In this document: positions 9,303 through 17,619 of the stretch, in pieces | Layout of the letters: each line of letters begins with the position of its first letter | Numbering within the stretch: the stretch's first letter is position 1 | Assembly: GCA_045642085.1 (NCBI GenBank) | Contig: JAZUIF010000043.1 | Location: 11,569 to 75,568 of the forward strand | Direction: 5' to 3' | DNA: 64,000 bases | Source of the DNA: UBA1723 sp045642085 | GTDB taxonomy: Bacteria > Bacteroidota > Bacteroidia > Bacteroidales > Paludibacteraceae | Notes under the pieces: model-generated | Told to the model about the DNA's origin: nothing | Seen by the model: only the letters and a program-made list of their open reading frames with translations | Databases searched by the model: none | Program-made: the position numbers and the translations under genes

Positions 9303-9338
9303 TAGCTTATAAATGGTTGAAATTCGCATTTAGAAAAT

Positions 9339-9370
9339 TTTGAATTTACAATTTGATTTTTCTATCTTTG
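9339..9370 (+). promoter_or_regulatory. Promoter of the DUF4954 gene
   Basis: TTTG at 9339-9342 and TATCTTTG at 9363-9370 are 20 nt apart, a near-ideal Bacteroidota promoter. Confidence 0.7.
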
Positions 9371-9415
9371 TTAATGTTAAATTAGGAAATTCGCGGTAAT
9401 TAAAGATTTTCAAGT

Positions 9416-11320
9416 ATGCGACAATTAACAACGAAAGAAATTGAGTCTTTGCAGGCCAACGGTTGCTCTGCAGATGATTGGAATAATATATCTGTGGCAG
9501 ATGGATTTAATCCTGATTCCATCAGCAAAACATCCTTCTCTGGCAAATGTCAGATTGGTACATTCTCAGGAATAGCTGAGATCAATGGTGTACCATTCAA
9601 AAGAGGAATCAACAACGCTCGCTTACACAACTGCGCAGTTGGAAATGATGTCGTGATCGACGGAATAAGCCGATATATTTCCAATTATGAGATTGCCGAC
9701 GGTGCTGTTTTAGTCGACAACAGCGAAATCTACTGCAACGAGTCAACTGCATTTGGTACAGACACAAAAATCGCAGTGCTTAATGAGAACGGAGGAAGAT
9801 CAATTCCTTTGTCTCCAGCATTGACAGCTCAGCTTGCATACTTTGCGGTAATGTTCCGCGATTACAAAATCTTTACAGAAAAAATCTGCAAATACCTTGA
9901 CGACAAATCTAAAGAGTTTCTTTCTCGTCCAGCCGGTGCACCACGTGGTTATATCGGCAAAAATACTGTCGTAATAGGAAACAAAAAGATTGCAAACGTT
10001 TGGATCTCAGATAATGCAATCGTTAAAGATTGCGCTTCACTTGAAAACGGAATCATAAAATCATCTGCCGCTGATCCTGCAATCATCACAACTGACGTGT
10101 TGGCTCAGAATTTTATCCTTTGCAACGGAGCTAAAGTGATGGACGGAGCAATCATTCGCAACACATTCGTAGGTCAGAACACAGAAGTTGGTCTTACATT
10201 CTCTGCCACAGACACATTCTTCAGTGCAAACTGTCAGGCATTCCACGGAGAGTCATGTTCTCTATTTGGTGGACCATTCACAGTGTCACACCACAAGTCT
10301 ACCCTACTTATCGGAGCAATGTTCAGTTTCATGAACGCAGGTAGTGCAACAAATCAGAGCAATCATTACTACCGTCTTGGTCCAAACCACGAAGGCGTGC
10401 TTCAGCGTGGAAGCAAGACTGCCAGCGGTTCATACGTGCTATGGCCAGCTGTAACCGGCGTCTTCACATTAGTAAAAGGAAAACACGGAGGCAATCTTGA
10501 CACAAGAAAATTGCCATTCTCATACTTGATAGAGCAGAATTCCGAGACTTGGATCTATCCAGGCTCAAGCATGAAGTCGTGCGGAACAATGCGCGACATC
10601 AACAAATGGAAGAAGCGTGACAAGAGAAAGACAATCGACGCAAACAGCGACATCATCAACTTCGATGTGATGAGTCCGTTCATCGTGGCTGAAGTGGCTG
10701 AAGGTTTTGAGTTCTTGACAGAAAAACAGCATCACCAGCGTCGCGCAGGAGTGAACTATCACAAATATGGCCGTGCTAAAATGCACTCAGTTGCAGTCGA
10801 CGAAGGTGTTGATCTATACGCAATGTTCCTTTCTGTATTCGCAGTTCGTTTGCTTAAATCTTGTGGCACAGCAAATTTGAAGAACTTATATGAGAAAGCT
10901 GCCAACTATGAGATAGACAAGTGGGCAGATATAGCAGGAGCATACTGCAGCAGAAAGAATCTATACAATTTCATCGACAAAGTGGCTAACAGCAATGATT
11001 ATAGCAGCGTCATCTCATCATTCCTAACTGACTTGAAGAACGGTTACGATGAGGAGAAGATGATGTGGGGATTGAAATTCATCCTTGAGCAGAGATTCAA
11101 CGGAGATATCGAAACAGCAATTTCTGCAGAGGCTATAGCTGACATCGTTAACGAAGGTGAGACAGCAGAAAACACACTTGCAAAGATGATCGCCACAGAT
11201 AAAGAGAGAGAATTCTCTCAATTCATGCAGGTAGGTTACGGTCTTGACGGAAATGATCCAATAGGTGATTTCAACGCCGTGCAGGATAAAGACAACGTGG
11301 CAGACATTCCTGTCTTTTAA
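9416..11320 (+). CDS. DUF4954 protein with left-handed beta-helix
   Basis: This 634-residue cytoplasmic protein has no signal peptide. From about 75 to 345 it shows hexapeptide-like beta-helix turns (IGKNTVVIGNKKIANVWI, VMDGAIIRNTFVGQNTEVG) and conserved blocks such as HESxLFGGPFTVSHHKSTLLIG, SNHYYRLGPNHEG and KTASGSYVLWP. These are typical of DUF4954, a family widespread in the Bacteroidales. The fold is that of acyl- and nucleotidyl-transferases acting on sugars, so a role in nucleotide-sugar or envelope sugar metabolism is possible. The adjacent aminotransferase gene, 58 nt downstream, fits that idea. No catalytic residue can be assigned from sequence alone. Confidence 0.75.
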   Translation: MRQLTTKEIESLQANGCSADDWNNISVADGFNPDSISKTSFSGKCQIGTFSGIAEINGVPFKRGINNARLHNCAVGNDVVIDGISRYISNYEIADGAVLVDNSEIYCNESTAFGTDTKIAVLNENGGRSIPLSPALTAQLAYFAVMFRDYKIFTEKICKYLDDKSKEFLSRPAGAPRGYIGKNTVVIGNKKIANVWISDNAIVKDCASLENGIIKSSAADPAIITTDVLAQNFILCNGAKVMDGAIIRNTFVGQNTEVGLTFSATDTFFSANCQAFHGESCSLFGGPFTVSHHKSTLLIGAMFSFMNAGSATNQSNHYYRLGPNHEGVLQRGSKTASGSYVLWPAVTGVFTLVKGKHGGNLDTRKLPFSYLIEQNSETWIYPGSSMKSCGTMRDINKWKKRDKRKTIDANSDIINFDVMSPFIVAEVAEGFEFLTEKQHHQRRAGVNYHKYGRAKMHSVAVDEGVDLYAMFLSVFAVRLLKSCGTANLKNLYEKAANYEIDKWADIAGAYCSRKNLYNFIDKVANSNDYSSVISSFLTDLKNGYDEEKMMWGLKFILEQRFNGDIETAISAEAIADIVNEGETAENTLAKMIATDKEREFSQFMQVGYGLDGNDPIGDFNAVQDKDNVADIPVF

Positions 11321-11340
11321 TTAGAATTTTGTAAACATAT

Positions 11341-11365
11341 ATGGGTGGGTTTTATGCCTGCCCAT
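11341..11365. repeat. Imperfect palindrome of the CAGG/CCTG family
   Basis: ATGGGTGGG pairs with CCTGCCCAT (two wobbles) across a 7-nt loop in the gap between the DUF4954 and aminotransferase genes. It could act as an attenuator or a partial terminator. Confidence 0.45.
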
Positions 11366-11378
11366 TTAATATATAATC

Positions 11379-12509
11379 ATGCAGAAAATAGTAGAGATGT
11401 GCGATTTGAAGCGTCAGACTGCAAAAATACGCAGTGAAATTGACGCGGCAATCGGTGAATCCATCGACTCTTCAGCATTTATAAAAGGAGCTAAGGTAGC
11501 CGAGTTCGAAAAGAATGCGGCGGCATATATCGGAGCAAAACATTGTATCTCAGTAGGCAATGGCACAGATGCCCTTTACATCGCACTTATGATGCTCAAT
11601 TTGGCTCCAGGAAGTGAGGTGATAACACCAAGTTTCACATTCGTAGCTACAGCGGAAGCCATCCTACGTGCAGGATTGAAGCCTGTATTTGTTGACGTCT
11701 CAGAATCCACATTCAATATTGATGCCGACAAATTCGAGTCCGCTATCACAAAAGATACCAAAGCCGCTATCATAGTGCATCTGTTCGGTCAGAGTGCTGA
11801 AATGGATTCAATAATGAAGGTTGCAAAGAAACATTCAGTCGACATAATCGAAGATTTCTGCCAATCGTTTGGTGCGGAGTGTCAAGTCGACAGCAAACCA
11901 AAGAAAGCGGGATCAATCGGCAAAATCGGATGCACATCATTCTTTCCATCTAAGAATTTAGGTTGTTTTGGCGACGGTGGAGCCATCTTCACCGACAACG
12001 ACACAATAGCAGACAACGCCAGAGCCTTTGCCAACCATGGAATGAGAGTGAAATACACATACGACAGCGTAGGTGTCAATTCACGTCTGGATGCGATGCA
12101 GGCAGGCATATTGAACGTCAAAATGAAATATGTGGATTCATATTTGGATTGCAGAAGGAAAGCCGCAGCTAAATACAAAGAGATGTTGGCAGACGTAGAT
12201 GGCATCATCATTCCTACCGAACAAAGTGGTTGTCGACATACATACAACCAATTCACTATCAGAGTGAAAGGCGGACGTCGTGACGAATTAAAAGCATATT
12301 TGGAAGAGAAAGGTATTCCATCTATGATATACTATCCCTACCCTATCCACCAGCAAAAAGCATATCTTGAATCACCACACCGTATAGCAGGCAATCTTTG
12401 CAACACAGAAATGCTATGCAAAGAGGTATTGAGTTTGCCGATGCATACTGAATTGGAGGACGGTATCATAGAGACAATCGCGTCGACAATAAAGGAATTC
12501 TTTGCGTAA
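11379..12509 (+). CDS. DegT/DnrJ/EryC1/StrS-family PLP sugar aminotransferase
   Basis: The 376-residue fold-type-I enzyme covers the full family length. It has the PLP phosphate region VGNGTDALYIALMML, the DVSESTFNID and HLFGQSAEMD strands, EDFCQSFGAE (Asp and Gln contacting the cofactor ring) and the Schiff-base lysine in SFFPSKNLGCFGDGGA. Later come the substrate loops NSRLDAMQAGIL and YYPYPIHQQKAY. Family members transfer an amino group to UDP-keto-sugars on the way to lipopolysaccharide or capsule sugars; the sequence resembles the WbpE-type subgroup. No other sugar genes flank it except DUF4954, with which it may form an operon. Its stop codon lies inside a heptamer array. Confidence 0.85.
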   Translation: MQKIVEMCDLKRQTAKIRSEIDAAIGESIDSSAFIKGAKVAEFEKNAAAYIGAKHCISVGNGTDALYIALMMLNLAPGSEVITPSFTFVATAEAILRAGLKPVFVDVSESTFNIDADKFESAITKDTKAAIIVHLFGQSAEMDSIMKVAKKHSVDIIEDFCQSFGAECQVDSKPKKAGSIGKIGCTSFFPSKNLGCFGDGGAIFTDNDTIADNARAFANHGMRVKYTYDSVGVNSRLDAMQAGILNVKMKYVDSYLDCRRKAAAKYKEMLADVDGIIIPTEQSGCRHTYNQFTIRVKGGRRDELKAYLEEKGIPSMIYYPYPIHQQKAYLESPHRIAGNLCNTEMLCKEVLSLPMHTELEDGIIETIASTIKEFFA

Positions 12510-12540
12510 TTCGTAATTCATAATGCGTGATTCGTAATTG
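12506..12540 (+). repeat. Heptamer array containing the aminotransferase stop codon
   Basis: Five tandem 7-nt units (GTAATTC, ATAATGC and variants) begin at 12506; the TAA of the first unit is the native stop codon (12507-12509). Each unit carries TAA or TGA. Confidence 0.75.
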
Positions 12541-12606
12541 TCGGTAGGATCCAACAAATTGGCGAATCATACAATTTTCATTAGATGATTTATCCATAAA
12601 CATAGA

Positions 12607-12627
12607 GGGCAGGTTTCAAACCTGCCC
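12607..12627. repeat. Palindromic repeat, GGCAGGTTTCAAACCTGCC family
   Basis: A perfect inverted repeat with 10-nt arms around a central C. Near-identical copies are at 32474, 41757, 42040 and, within a coding sequence, 54105. Confidence 0.85.
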
Positions 12628-12693
12628 GTATATTCCACATTGGCAACGGTAGTCGATAATCTTCGCCTTATCGCCAACCATTGCCTGAGAGGA

Positions 12694-12711
12694 CAACCAT
12701 TGCCACGGTTG
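12694..12711. repeat. Palindromic repeat, CAACCGTGGCAACGGTTG family
   Basis: CAACCATTGCCACGGTTG is an imperfect inverted repeat. Related copies occur at 33.2-33.5 kb and 38410-38427. Degenerate half-copies flank it (for example CCAACCATTGCC just upstream). Confidence 0.65.
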
Positions 12712-12797
12712 GATGATATATTATAATGTTTTATATCTTAGTATCAGGCAATTGCAAACGGATTTGTTCGTCAATTTCATCCAAAATATTATTTATA

Positions 12798-13430
12798 CTA
12801 TTCTTCTTCAAAAATATTGCCATTAATATACCCCCTTAGCTTCCGAGGCTCGTTGTATCTTTCAATTTCTTCTTTTGTTGGATTCCATTTAAGAACATCC
12901 ATCACTCCTGGATACATTCGTGACGTATAGAGAATAATAGTATCGCCTACATTTGTATTATTGTAAGTATAATCAGATACAGGAACATTAAACTTATACT
13001 TTTGGCCATACCCTACTATTACTATTTTTTGATTATTCCCTTTGCCTATAGAAGCTCTTCTATCATATACAACTCCAGTGACAACATTTTTTTCAGACAT
13101 CAATTCCATATATATTTTTTTTGAATACATATTATAAATCTCACAATATCCAAGAACAAACAATACCGGCACCAATATTGTCACAACACCAAAATTCCGT
13201 TTAATAAACAACAATTCAAATTCAAAGCATAGATATCCTATTAAAAATAGTAACAAAAAGCCAAGTAATCCGACATTAGGGACTTCTCCCCAATCCGTAA
13301 ATGAAATACGAGTACATGCTATCTGAAAAGATATAGACACTACTATGAATATAAAAGATAAAATGATACACTTTATTCTGACTTTGGATAAGCACTTGAA
13401 CTTTTCAACAAATCTGTTTTTTTCTTGCAT
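12798..13430 (-). CDS. Small membrane protein, DUF3592-like
   Basis: A 210-residue protein with three predicted transmembrane segments (about 20-42, 52-72 and 80-100) and a soluble C-terminal domain containing a VVTGVVYDRRA ... YKFNVPVSDY ... VGDTIILYTSRMYPG beta pattern. That pattern recalls DUF3592, where a small extracytoplasmic domain carries the vGDxvxVlY motif. The ATG at 13430 is chosen over a TTG 24 nt upstream. It stands alone between repeat-rich DNA and an opposite-strand gene. Function unknown. Confidence 0.6.
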   Translation of the reverse strand: MQEKNRFVEKFKCLSKVRIKCIILSFIFIVVSISFQIACTRISFTDWGEVPNVGLLGFLLLFLIGYLCFEFELLFIKRNFGVVTILVPVLFVLGYCEIYNMYSKKIYMELMSEKNVVTGVVYDRRASIGKGNNQKIVIVGYGQKYKFNVPVSDYTYNNTNVGDTIILYTSRMYPGVMDVLKWNPTKEEIERYNEPRKLRGYINGNIFEEE

Positions 13431-13675
13431 TATAATGTTATTTCTTAAATTCAACTTAAAAATGTAACATGGGGAATAGAAATTTTCTCAAGAGAATGAG
13501 TTCAAACTCATTTCTTCTTGATGAAAAATTTGAATTTTTGCCACCTCAAGTTTCCAAACAATTGGATGCATTATGAGTAAACAAATTACTGAAAGACAAA
13601 GTTACGATATTTTCTATAAACAAGAATGTCAATCCTAAATTTCCAACTAATATTCTAATTCTGCGATTAAAACAT

Positions 13676-13683
13676 TACTTTTG
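13676..13683 (+). promoter_or_regulatory. -7 box of the AAA-ATPase-like/PDDEXK gene
   Basis: TACTTTTG matches TAnnTTTG, 19 nt before the ATG; the -33 element is not clear. Confidence 0.5.
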
Positions 13684-13702
13684 CAGAAAATAGGTTTGAA
13701 CT

Positions 13703-15304
13703 ATGATGGACATCAAAGAAAAATACAAAGACTTGCAACCTTTGCCCTGCGGAGTACAGGATTTTGAGATAATCAGAACTAACGGTCTGCTCTATGCAGA
13801 CAAGACTGAATATGTCTATAATTTGGCAAGTGACAAAAATAGTTTTTGCTATTTCTTAGGTCGTCCACGTCGCTTCGGAAAATCTCTTTTCCTTTCCACT
13901 TTAGAATGCTATTTTAACGCCCGAAAAGATCTGTTCGAAGATCTTAAGATAATGGAACTTGAGCAGAATTGGACTAAATACGAGGTGTTGAGATTCGATT
14001 TGAGCGGATGCAGTTCGACTGAAAAATTGACAAGTACAGTCTTAAAGACTATCCTAAAATACGAGAAGAAATATAATATAGAGGATTTTGAAAAATATGA
14101 AATAAAAGACAGATTCTCAAATCTTATAGAGACTGCCGCTAAAGGAGAACAACAGCGTGTTGTGATTCTTATCGACGAATACGACTCGGCACTCCAGCAA
14201 ACAATGTATGATGAAGTGGAGCATGAGAAAATGCGTACTGAGTATAGAGATTTCTTTTCTGTATTCAAATCAGACAGTCACTACATCTTCAAGATTTTCC
14301 TTACGGGCATCATGAAATTCACTCAGTTGAGTCTATTTTCGGTTCTTAATAATATTAAGATTCTAAGTGCGAATGATGAATATGCGGGAGTCTGTGGTTT
14401 TACGCATGAAGAATTACAGTCATACTTTAAGAGACATATAGAACGTCTTGCAGACGCGAATGATTTGACTTACGAGCAGGCATTTCAGTCGATTATAGAC
14501 AGATACGACAGCTACTCATTCAGCAAGAATCTGACAAAGGTAATTAATCCATACAGTCTGCTTAATGCACTTGCCGACTGTGAACTAAATAATTACTGGA
14601 CCATCTCAGGCTCTACAAAGGTGCTGATGGACACTATCGACAGCGGTGAGCATAAAATGCCTAATTGGGATTGTGAATACATGGACAAACTGGCTCTTGA
14701 AGGCAATGACGCAGACAGAAAGAATCTTGTGTTGGCTCTTTATCAAACAGGTTATCTTACAATAAAAGAATACGACAAGGAGACACAAGACTATATGCTT
14801 GCTGTACCTAATTCAGAAGTAAAAGAGGCTATCTCAAAATTACTTATACCACGTCTTTTGGAAAAAGAAGAAAACATTGTGAATAGCAACATATCAAGTT
14901 TTAGACGTAACTTCATACATGGCGACGTGGAAAAAGCGATGCAGTTTCTTCAGGCGTTGGTGGCAGGAACCCCTTATTCACAGGACAATACGTCTAAAGC
15001 CATCGAAGAAAGATTTCAATTCATTCTCATTCAAGTGCTATTCCTATGTGGTTTCAAACCACAGACTGAAGTATCGATCGCCACAGGCAGAATTGACATC
15101 GTATGCAAGACAAAATGGAGAAATGCTATCTTTGAACTGAAGATGACATCAAATGGTGGTCTTGACGCCGCAAGCGAACAAATCGCTGACAGAAAATATG
15201 CAGCTCCTTTCCTAACTGAAGATAAAGAACTACTTACTTTTGCTATTGAGTTCGACTCTACAGAGAAGAGTCTTACAAGATGGAAGATTGAGAAAAAAAA
15301 GTAA
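13703..15304 (+). CDS. AAA-ATPase-like / PD-(D/E)XK nuclease-superfamily protein
   Basis: This 533-residue protein belongs to the large AAA-ATPase_like plus PDDEXK_9 family (PF09820/PF08011), found in many near-identical copies in Bacteroidota genomes. The ATPase half (about 15-290) begins with LPCGVQDFEIIR and LYADKTEYVYNL, has a P-loop variant GRPRRFGKSLFLSTL and the Walker B strand RVVILIDEYD. The C-terminal half ends in a PD-(D/E)XK-type core: GRIDIVCKTKWRNAIFELK supplies the acidic and ExK residues, followed by a QIADRKYA helix. The cellular role of the family is not established; mobile-element, defence or regulatory roles have been suggested. It starts with two in-frame ATGs (13703 and 13706). 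Confidence 0.85.
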   Translation: MMDIKEKYKDLQPLPCGVQDFEIIRTNGLLYADKTEYVYNLASDKNSFCYFLGRPRRFGKSLFLSTLECYFNARKDLFEDLKIMELEQNWTKYEVLRFDLSGCSSTEKLTSTVLKTILKYEKKYNIEDFEKYEIKDRFSNLIETAAKGEQQRVVILIDEYDSALQQTMYDEVEHEKMRTEYRDFFSVFKSDSHYIFKIFLTGIMKFTQLSLFSVLNNIKILSANDEYAGVCGFTHEELQSYFKRHIERLADANDLTYEQAFQSIIDRYDSYSFSKNLTKVINPYSLLNALADCELNNYWTISGSTKVLMDTIDSGEHKMPNWDCEYMDKLALEGNDADRKNLVLALYQTGYLTIKEYDKETQDYMLAVPNSEVKEAISKLLIPRLLEKEENIVNSNISSFRRNFIHGDVEKAMQFLQALVAGTPYSQDNTSKAIEERFQFILIQVLFLCGFKPQTEVSIATGRIDIVCKTKWRNAIFELKMTSNGGLDAASEQIADRKYAAPFLTEDKELLTFAIEFDSTEKSLTRWKIEKKK

Positions 15305-15448
15305 GACACCGGTAACACTAACCGAAAAGCTTCACCTTTTCGGTAACCATTGCATGATAGAGCGACCATTCCACGACAGACAACATGACATTTTGACACA
15401 CAAAAGAATCCCCAATCCTTTACATTATGCCAAACATGCAGACTTCAC

Positions 15449-15468
15449 AAGTTGGCACAACTTTTGAT
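15449..15468 (+). promoter_or_regulatory. groESL promoter region: sigma-54-like -24/-12 and overlapping palindrome
   Basis: TGGCAC (15453-15458), then 5 nt, then TTGAT (15464-15468) places GG and GA exactly 12 nt apart, as at sigma-54 -24/-12 elements, though the usual GC at -12 is GA. The same stretch is a palindrome, AAGTTG-GCA-CAACTT (15449-15463), and also contains AACTTTTG, one mismatch from the -7 box. I saw no CIRCE element (TTAGCACTC/GAGTGCTAA). The 15305-15448 stretch upstream holds only a degenerate CAACC-type repeat. Confidence 0.45.
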
Positions 15469-15513
15469 TTATGTATAGCAGAAAAAGAAAATAAACTTAA
15501 AGTTATATAAATC

Positions 15514-15786
15514 ATGAACATTAAGCCATTAGCAGACAGAGTGCTTGTTAAGCCTGTCGCAGCAGAAGAGAAGACAGCGTTGGGAATCATCATTCCAGAC
15601 ACTGCAAAAGAGAAACCGTTGAAGGGTGAGGTTCTATCTATCGGTAACGGTACTAAGGACGAGGAGATGGTAGTGAAGGTTGGCGACACTGTTCTATACG
15701 GAAAGTATGCTGGAACTGAACTTGAACTTGACGGTGAGAAGTATTTGATCATGCGTCAGAGCGACATCTTGGCGATCATTGGATAA
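15514..15786 (+). CDS. groES: Co-chaperonin GroES
   Basis: The 90-residue sequence is a full-length GroES, with the opening MNIKPLADRVLVKP, the mobile loop (EEKTALGIIIPDTAKEKP) that docks onto GroEL, GEVLSIGNG, and VLYGKYAGTELELDGEKYLIM. It forms the heptameric lid of the GroEL folding chamber in the cytoplasm. groL follows 37 nt downstream, the gap being a heptamer array that starts at this gene's stop codon. Confidence 0.97.
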   Translation: MNIKPLADRVLVKPVAAEEKTALGIIIPDTAKEKPLKGEVLSIGNGTKDEEMVVKVGDTVLYGKYAGTELELDGEKYLIMRQSDILAIIG

Positions 15787-15825
15787 TTTTTAATTAATAG
15801 TTAAGAGTTAATAATTAATAGTTAT
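15784..15825 (+). repeat. Heptamer array bridging groES stop and groL start
   Basis: Six 7-nt units (TAATTAA, TAGTTAA and variants) fill the whole gap. The first unit begins with the groES stop codon TAA, and the last runs into the groL ATG (15824). Confidence 0.75.
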
Positions 15826-17461
15826 GGCAAAAGAGATTAAATTCGACATAGATGCTCGCGACCTATTGAAGAAGGGTGTAGACGAGTTGGCAAACGCAGT
15901 AAAGGTAACACTTGGACCTAAGGGTCGCAATGTGATCATCGAGAAGAAGTTCGGTGCTCCACACATCACTAAGGATGGTGTCAGCGTTGCAAAAGAGATC
16001 GAACTTTCTGATCCATACCAGAACATGGGTGCTCAGATTGTTAAGGAGGTTGCGTCTAAGACTAATGATAAGGCGGGCGACGGTACAACTACAGCTACAG
16101 TTCTTGCTCAGTCTATCATCACTGTAGGTTTGAAGAACGTGGCTGCAGGCGCTAATCCAATGGATTTGAAGCGTGGTATCGACAAGGCTGTAGCTAAGGT
16201 GGTTGATAGCATCAAGGCTCAGGCTAAGGAGGTTGGCGACGACAATCAGAAGATCGAGCAGGTAGCGACTATCTCAGCCAACAACGACAGCGAGATCGGT
16301 AAGCTTATCGCAAGCGCTATGGCGAAGGTAAAGAAAGAGGGTGTCATCACAGTTGAAGAGGCAAAGGGTACTGACACTACAGTTGATGTAGTTGAGGGTA
16401 TGCAGTTCGACAGAGGTTACCTTTCTCCATACTTCGTTACAAACACAGAGAAGATGGAGTGTGAGATGGAGAACCCATTCGTACTTATCCACGACAAGAA
16501 GATTTCTAACCTAAAGGATATCCTTCCATTGCTTGAGGCATCAGTTCAGGCTGGACGTCCTCTATTGGTTATCGCAGAGGATATCGACGGTGAGGCATTG
16601 ACAACATTGGTTGTTAACCGTCTACGCGGATCATTGAAGATTTGTGCTGTTAAGGCACCAGGATTCGGAGACCGTCGTAAGGAAATGCTTCAGGATATCG
16701 CAGTTTTGACAGGCGGTACAGTTGTTTCAGAGGAGCAGGGAATCCAGCTTGCTTCAGCCACAATCGAGATGCTTGGTAAGGCAGAGAAGATCACAGTCAA
16801 CAAGGATAACACAACTATCGTCAACGGTGCTGGTTCAAAGGAGGCTATCGCACAGAGAGTCGCTCAAATCAAGGCACAGATCGACGCTACAAAGTCAGAC
16901 TACGACCGTGAGAAGCTTCAGGAGCGTTTGGCTAAGTTGGCAGGTGGAGTTGCAGTTCTTTACGTAGGTGCTCCATCAGAGGTTGAGATGAAGGAGAAGA
17001 AAGATCGCGTAGATGATGCACTTTCTGCGACACGTGCCGCTGTAGAGGAAGGAATCGTTCCTGGTGGTGGTGTAGCTCTTATCCGTGCTATCGAGTCGCT
17101 AGAGGGTGTTACAGGCGAGAACGACGACGAGACAACAGGTATCGAGATCGTTAAGCGTGCTATCGAGGAGCCACTTCGTCAGATTGTAGCAAACGCAGGT
17201 AAGGAAGGTGCAGTTATTGTACAGAAGGTAAGAGAAGGCAAGGGAGACTACGGTTACAATGCCCGCACAGATAAGTTTGAGAACTTCTACGAGGCAGGTG
17301 TTATCGACCCTGCTAAGGTAACTCGCGTCGCATTAGAGAACGCAGCATCAATCGCAGGTATGCTTCTTACAACTGAGTGCGTTATCTCAGAGAAGAAAGA
17401 GGCAGCTCCAGCAGCAGCTCCTGTAGCTCCAGGAATGGGCGGCATGGGTGGCATGATGTAA
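15824..17461 (+). CDS. groL: 60-kDa chaperonin GroEL
   Basis: A 545-residue full-length chaperonin. It has the ATP-binding VTLGPKGRNV and GDGTTTATVLAQ motifs of the equatorial domain, the apical and intermediate segments (VEGMQFDRGYLSPYFVTN, PGFGDRRKEML), the catalytic Asp in VDDALSATRAAVEEGIVPGGG, and the flexible GGMGGMM tail. It works as a 14-mer with GroES to fold cytosolic proteins. It ends with tandem stop codons, TAATAA, the second of which opens another heptamer array, and then a strong terminator. Confidence 0.98.
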   Translation: MAKEIKFDIDARDLLKKGVDELANAVKVTLGPKGRNVIIEKKFGAPHITKDGVSVAKEIELSDPYQNMGAQIVKEVASKTNDKAGDGTTTATVLAQSIITVGLKNVAAGANPMDLKRGIDKAVAKVVDSIKAQAKEVGDDNQKIEQVATISANNDSEIGKLIASAMAKVKKEGVITVEEAKGTDTTVDVVEGMQFDRGYLSPYFVTNTEKMECEMENPFVLIHDKKISNLKDILPLLEASVQAGRPLLVIAEDIDGEALTTLVVNRLRGSLKICAVKAPGFGDRRKEMLQDIAVLTGGTVVSEEQGIQLASATIEMLGKAEKITVNKDNTTIVNGAGSKEAIAQRVAQIKAQIDATKSDYDREKLQERLAKLAGGVAVLYVGAPSEVEMKEKKDRVDDALSATRAAVEEGIVPGGGVALIRAIESLEGVTGENDDETTGIEIVKRAIEEPLRQIVANAGKEGAVIVQKVREGKGDYGYNARTDKFENFYEAGVIDPAKVTRVALENAASIAGMLLTTECVISEKKEAAPAAAPVAPGMGGMGGMM

Positions 17462-17496
17462 TAAATGCTAAATGATGAATGTGGATTGCTAAATTA
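17462..17496 (+). repeat. Heptamer array after groL
   Basis: Five 7-nt units (TAAATGC, TGAATGT, GGATTGC and variants) begin directly after the groL stop codon. Most carry TAA or TGA. Confidence 0.65.
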
Positions 17497-17522
17497 GCAA
17501 ACGCATAAACCCATAAAACACA

Positions 17523-17556
17523 AGCGGTCGGGACTTACGTTCCGACCGCTTTTTTA
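17523..17556 (+). terminator. groESL terminator
   Basis: A 9-bp GC-rich stem (AGCGGTCGG with CCGACCGCT) and 10-nt loop are followed by a T tract. It also separates the convergent GH5 gene. Confidence 0.92.
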
Positions 17557-17619
17557 TGCATTTAATGCACATTTACTCATCCTTAATATGGATGATAGTC
17601 TAGTTAGTAATTTCAAATC

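Noticed and set aside
11882..12256. Antisense 124-residue frame within the aminotransferase gene
   Set aside because: It has no recognisable domain and lies wholly opposite a conserved enzyme; it is treated as a shadow frame.
13909..14268. Antisense 119-residue frame within the AAA-ATPase-like gene
   Set aside because: It is Ser-rich with no domain, opposite a well-supported gene.
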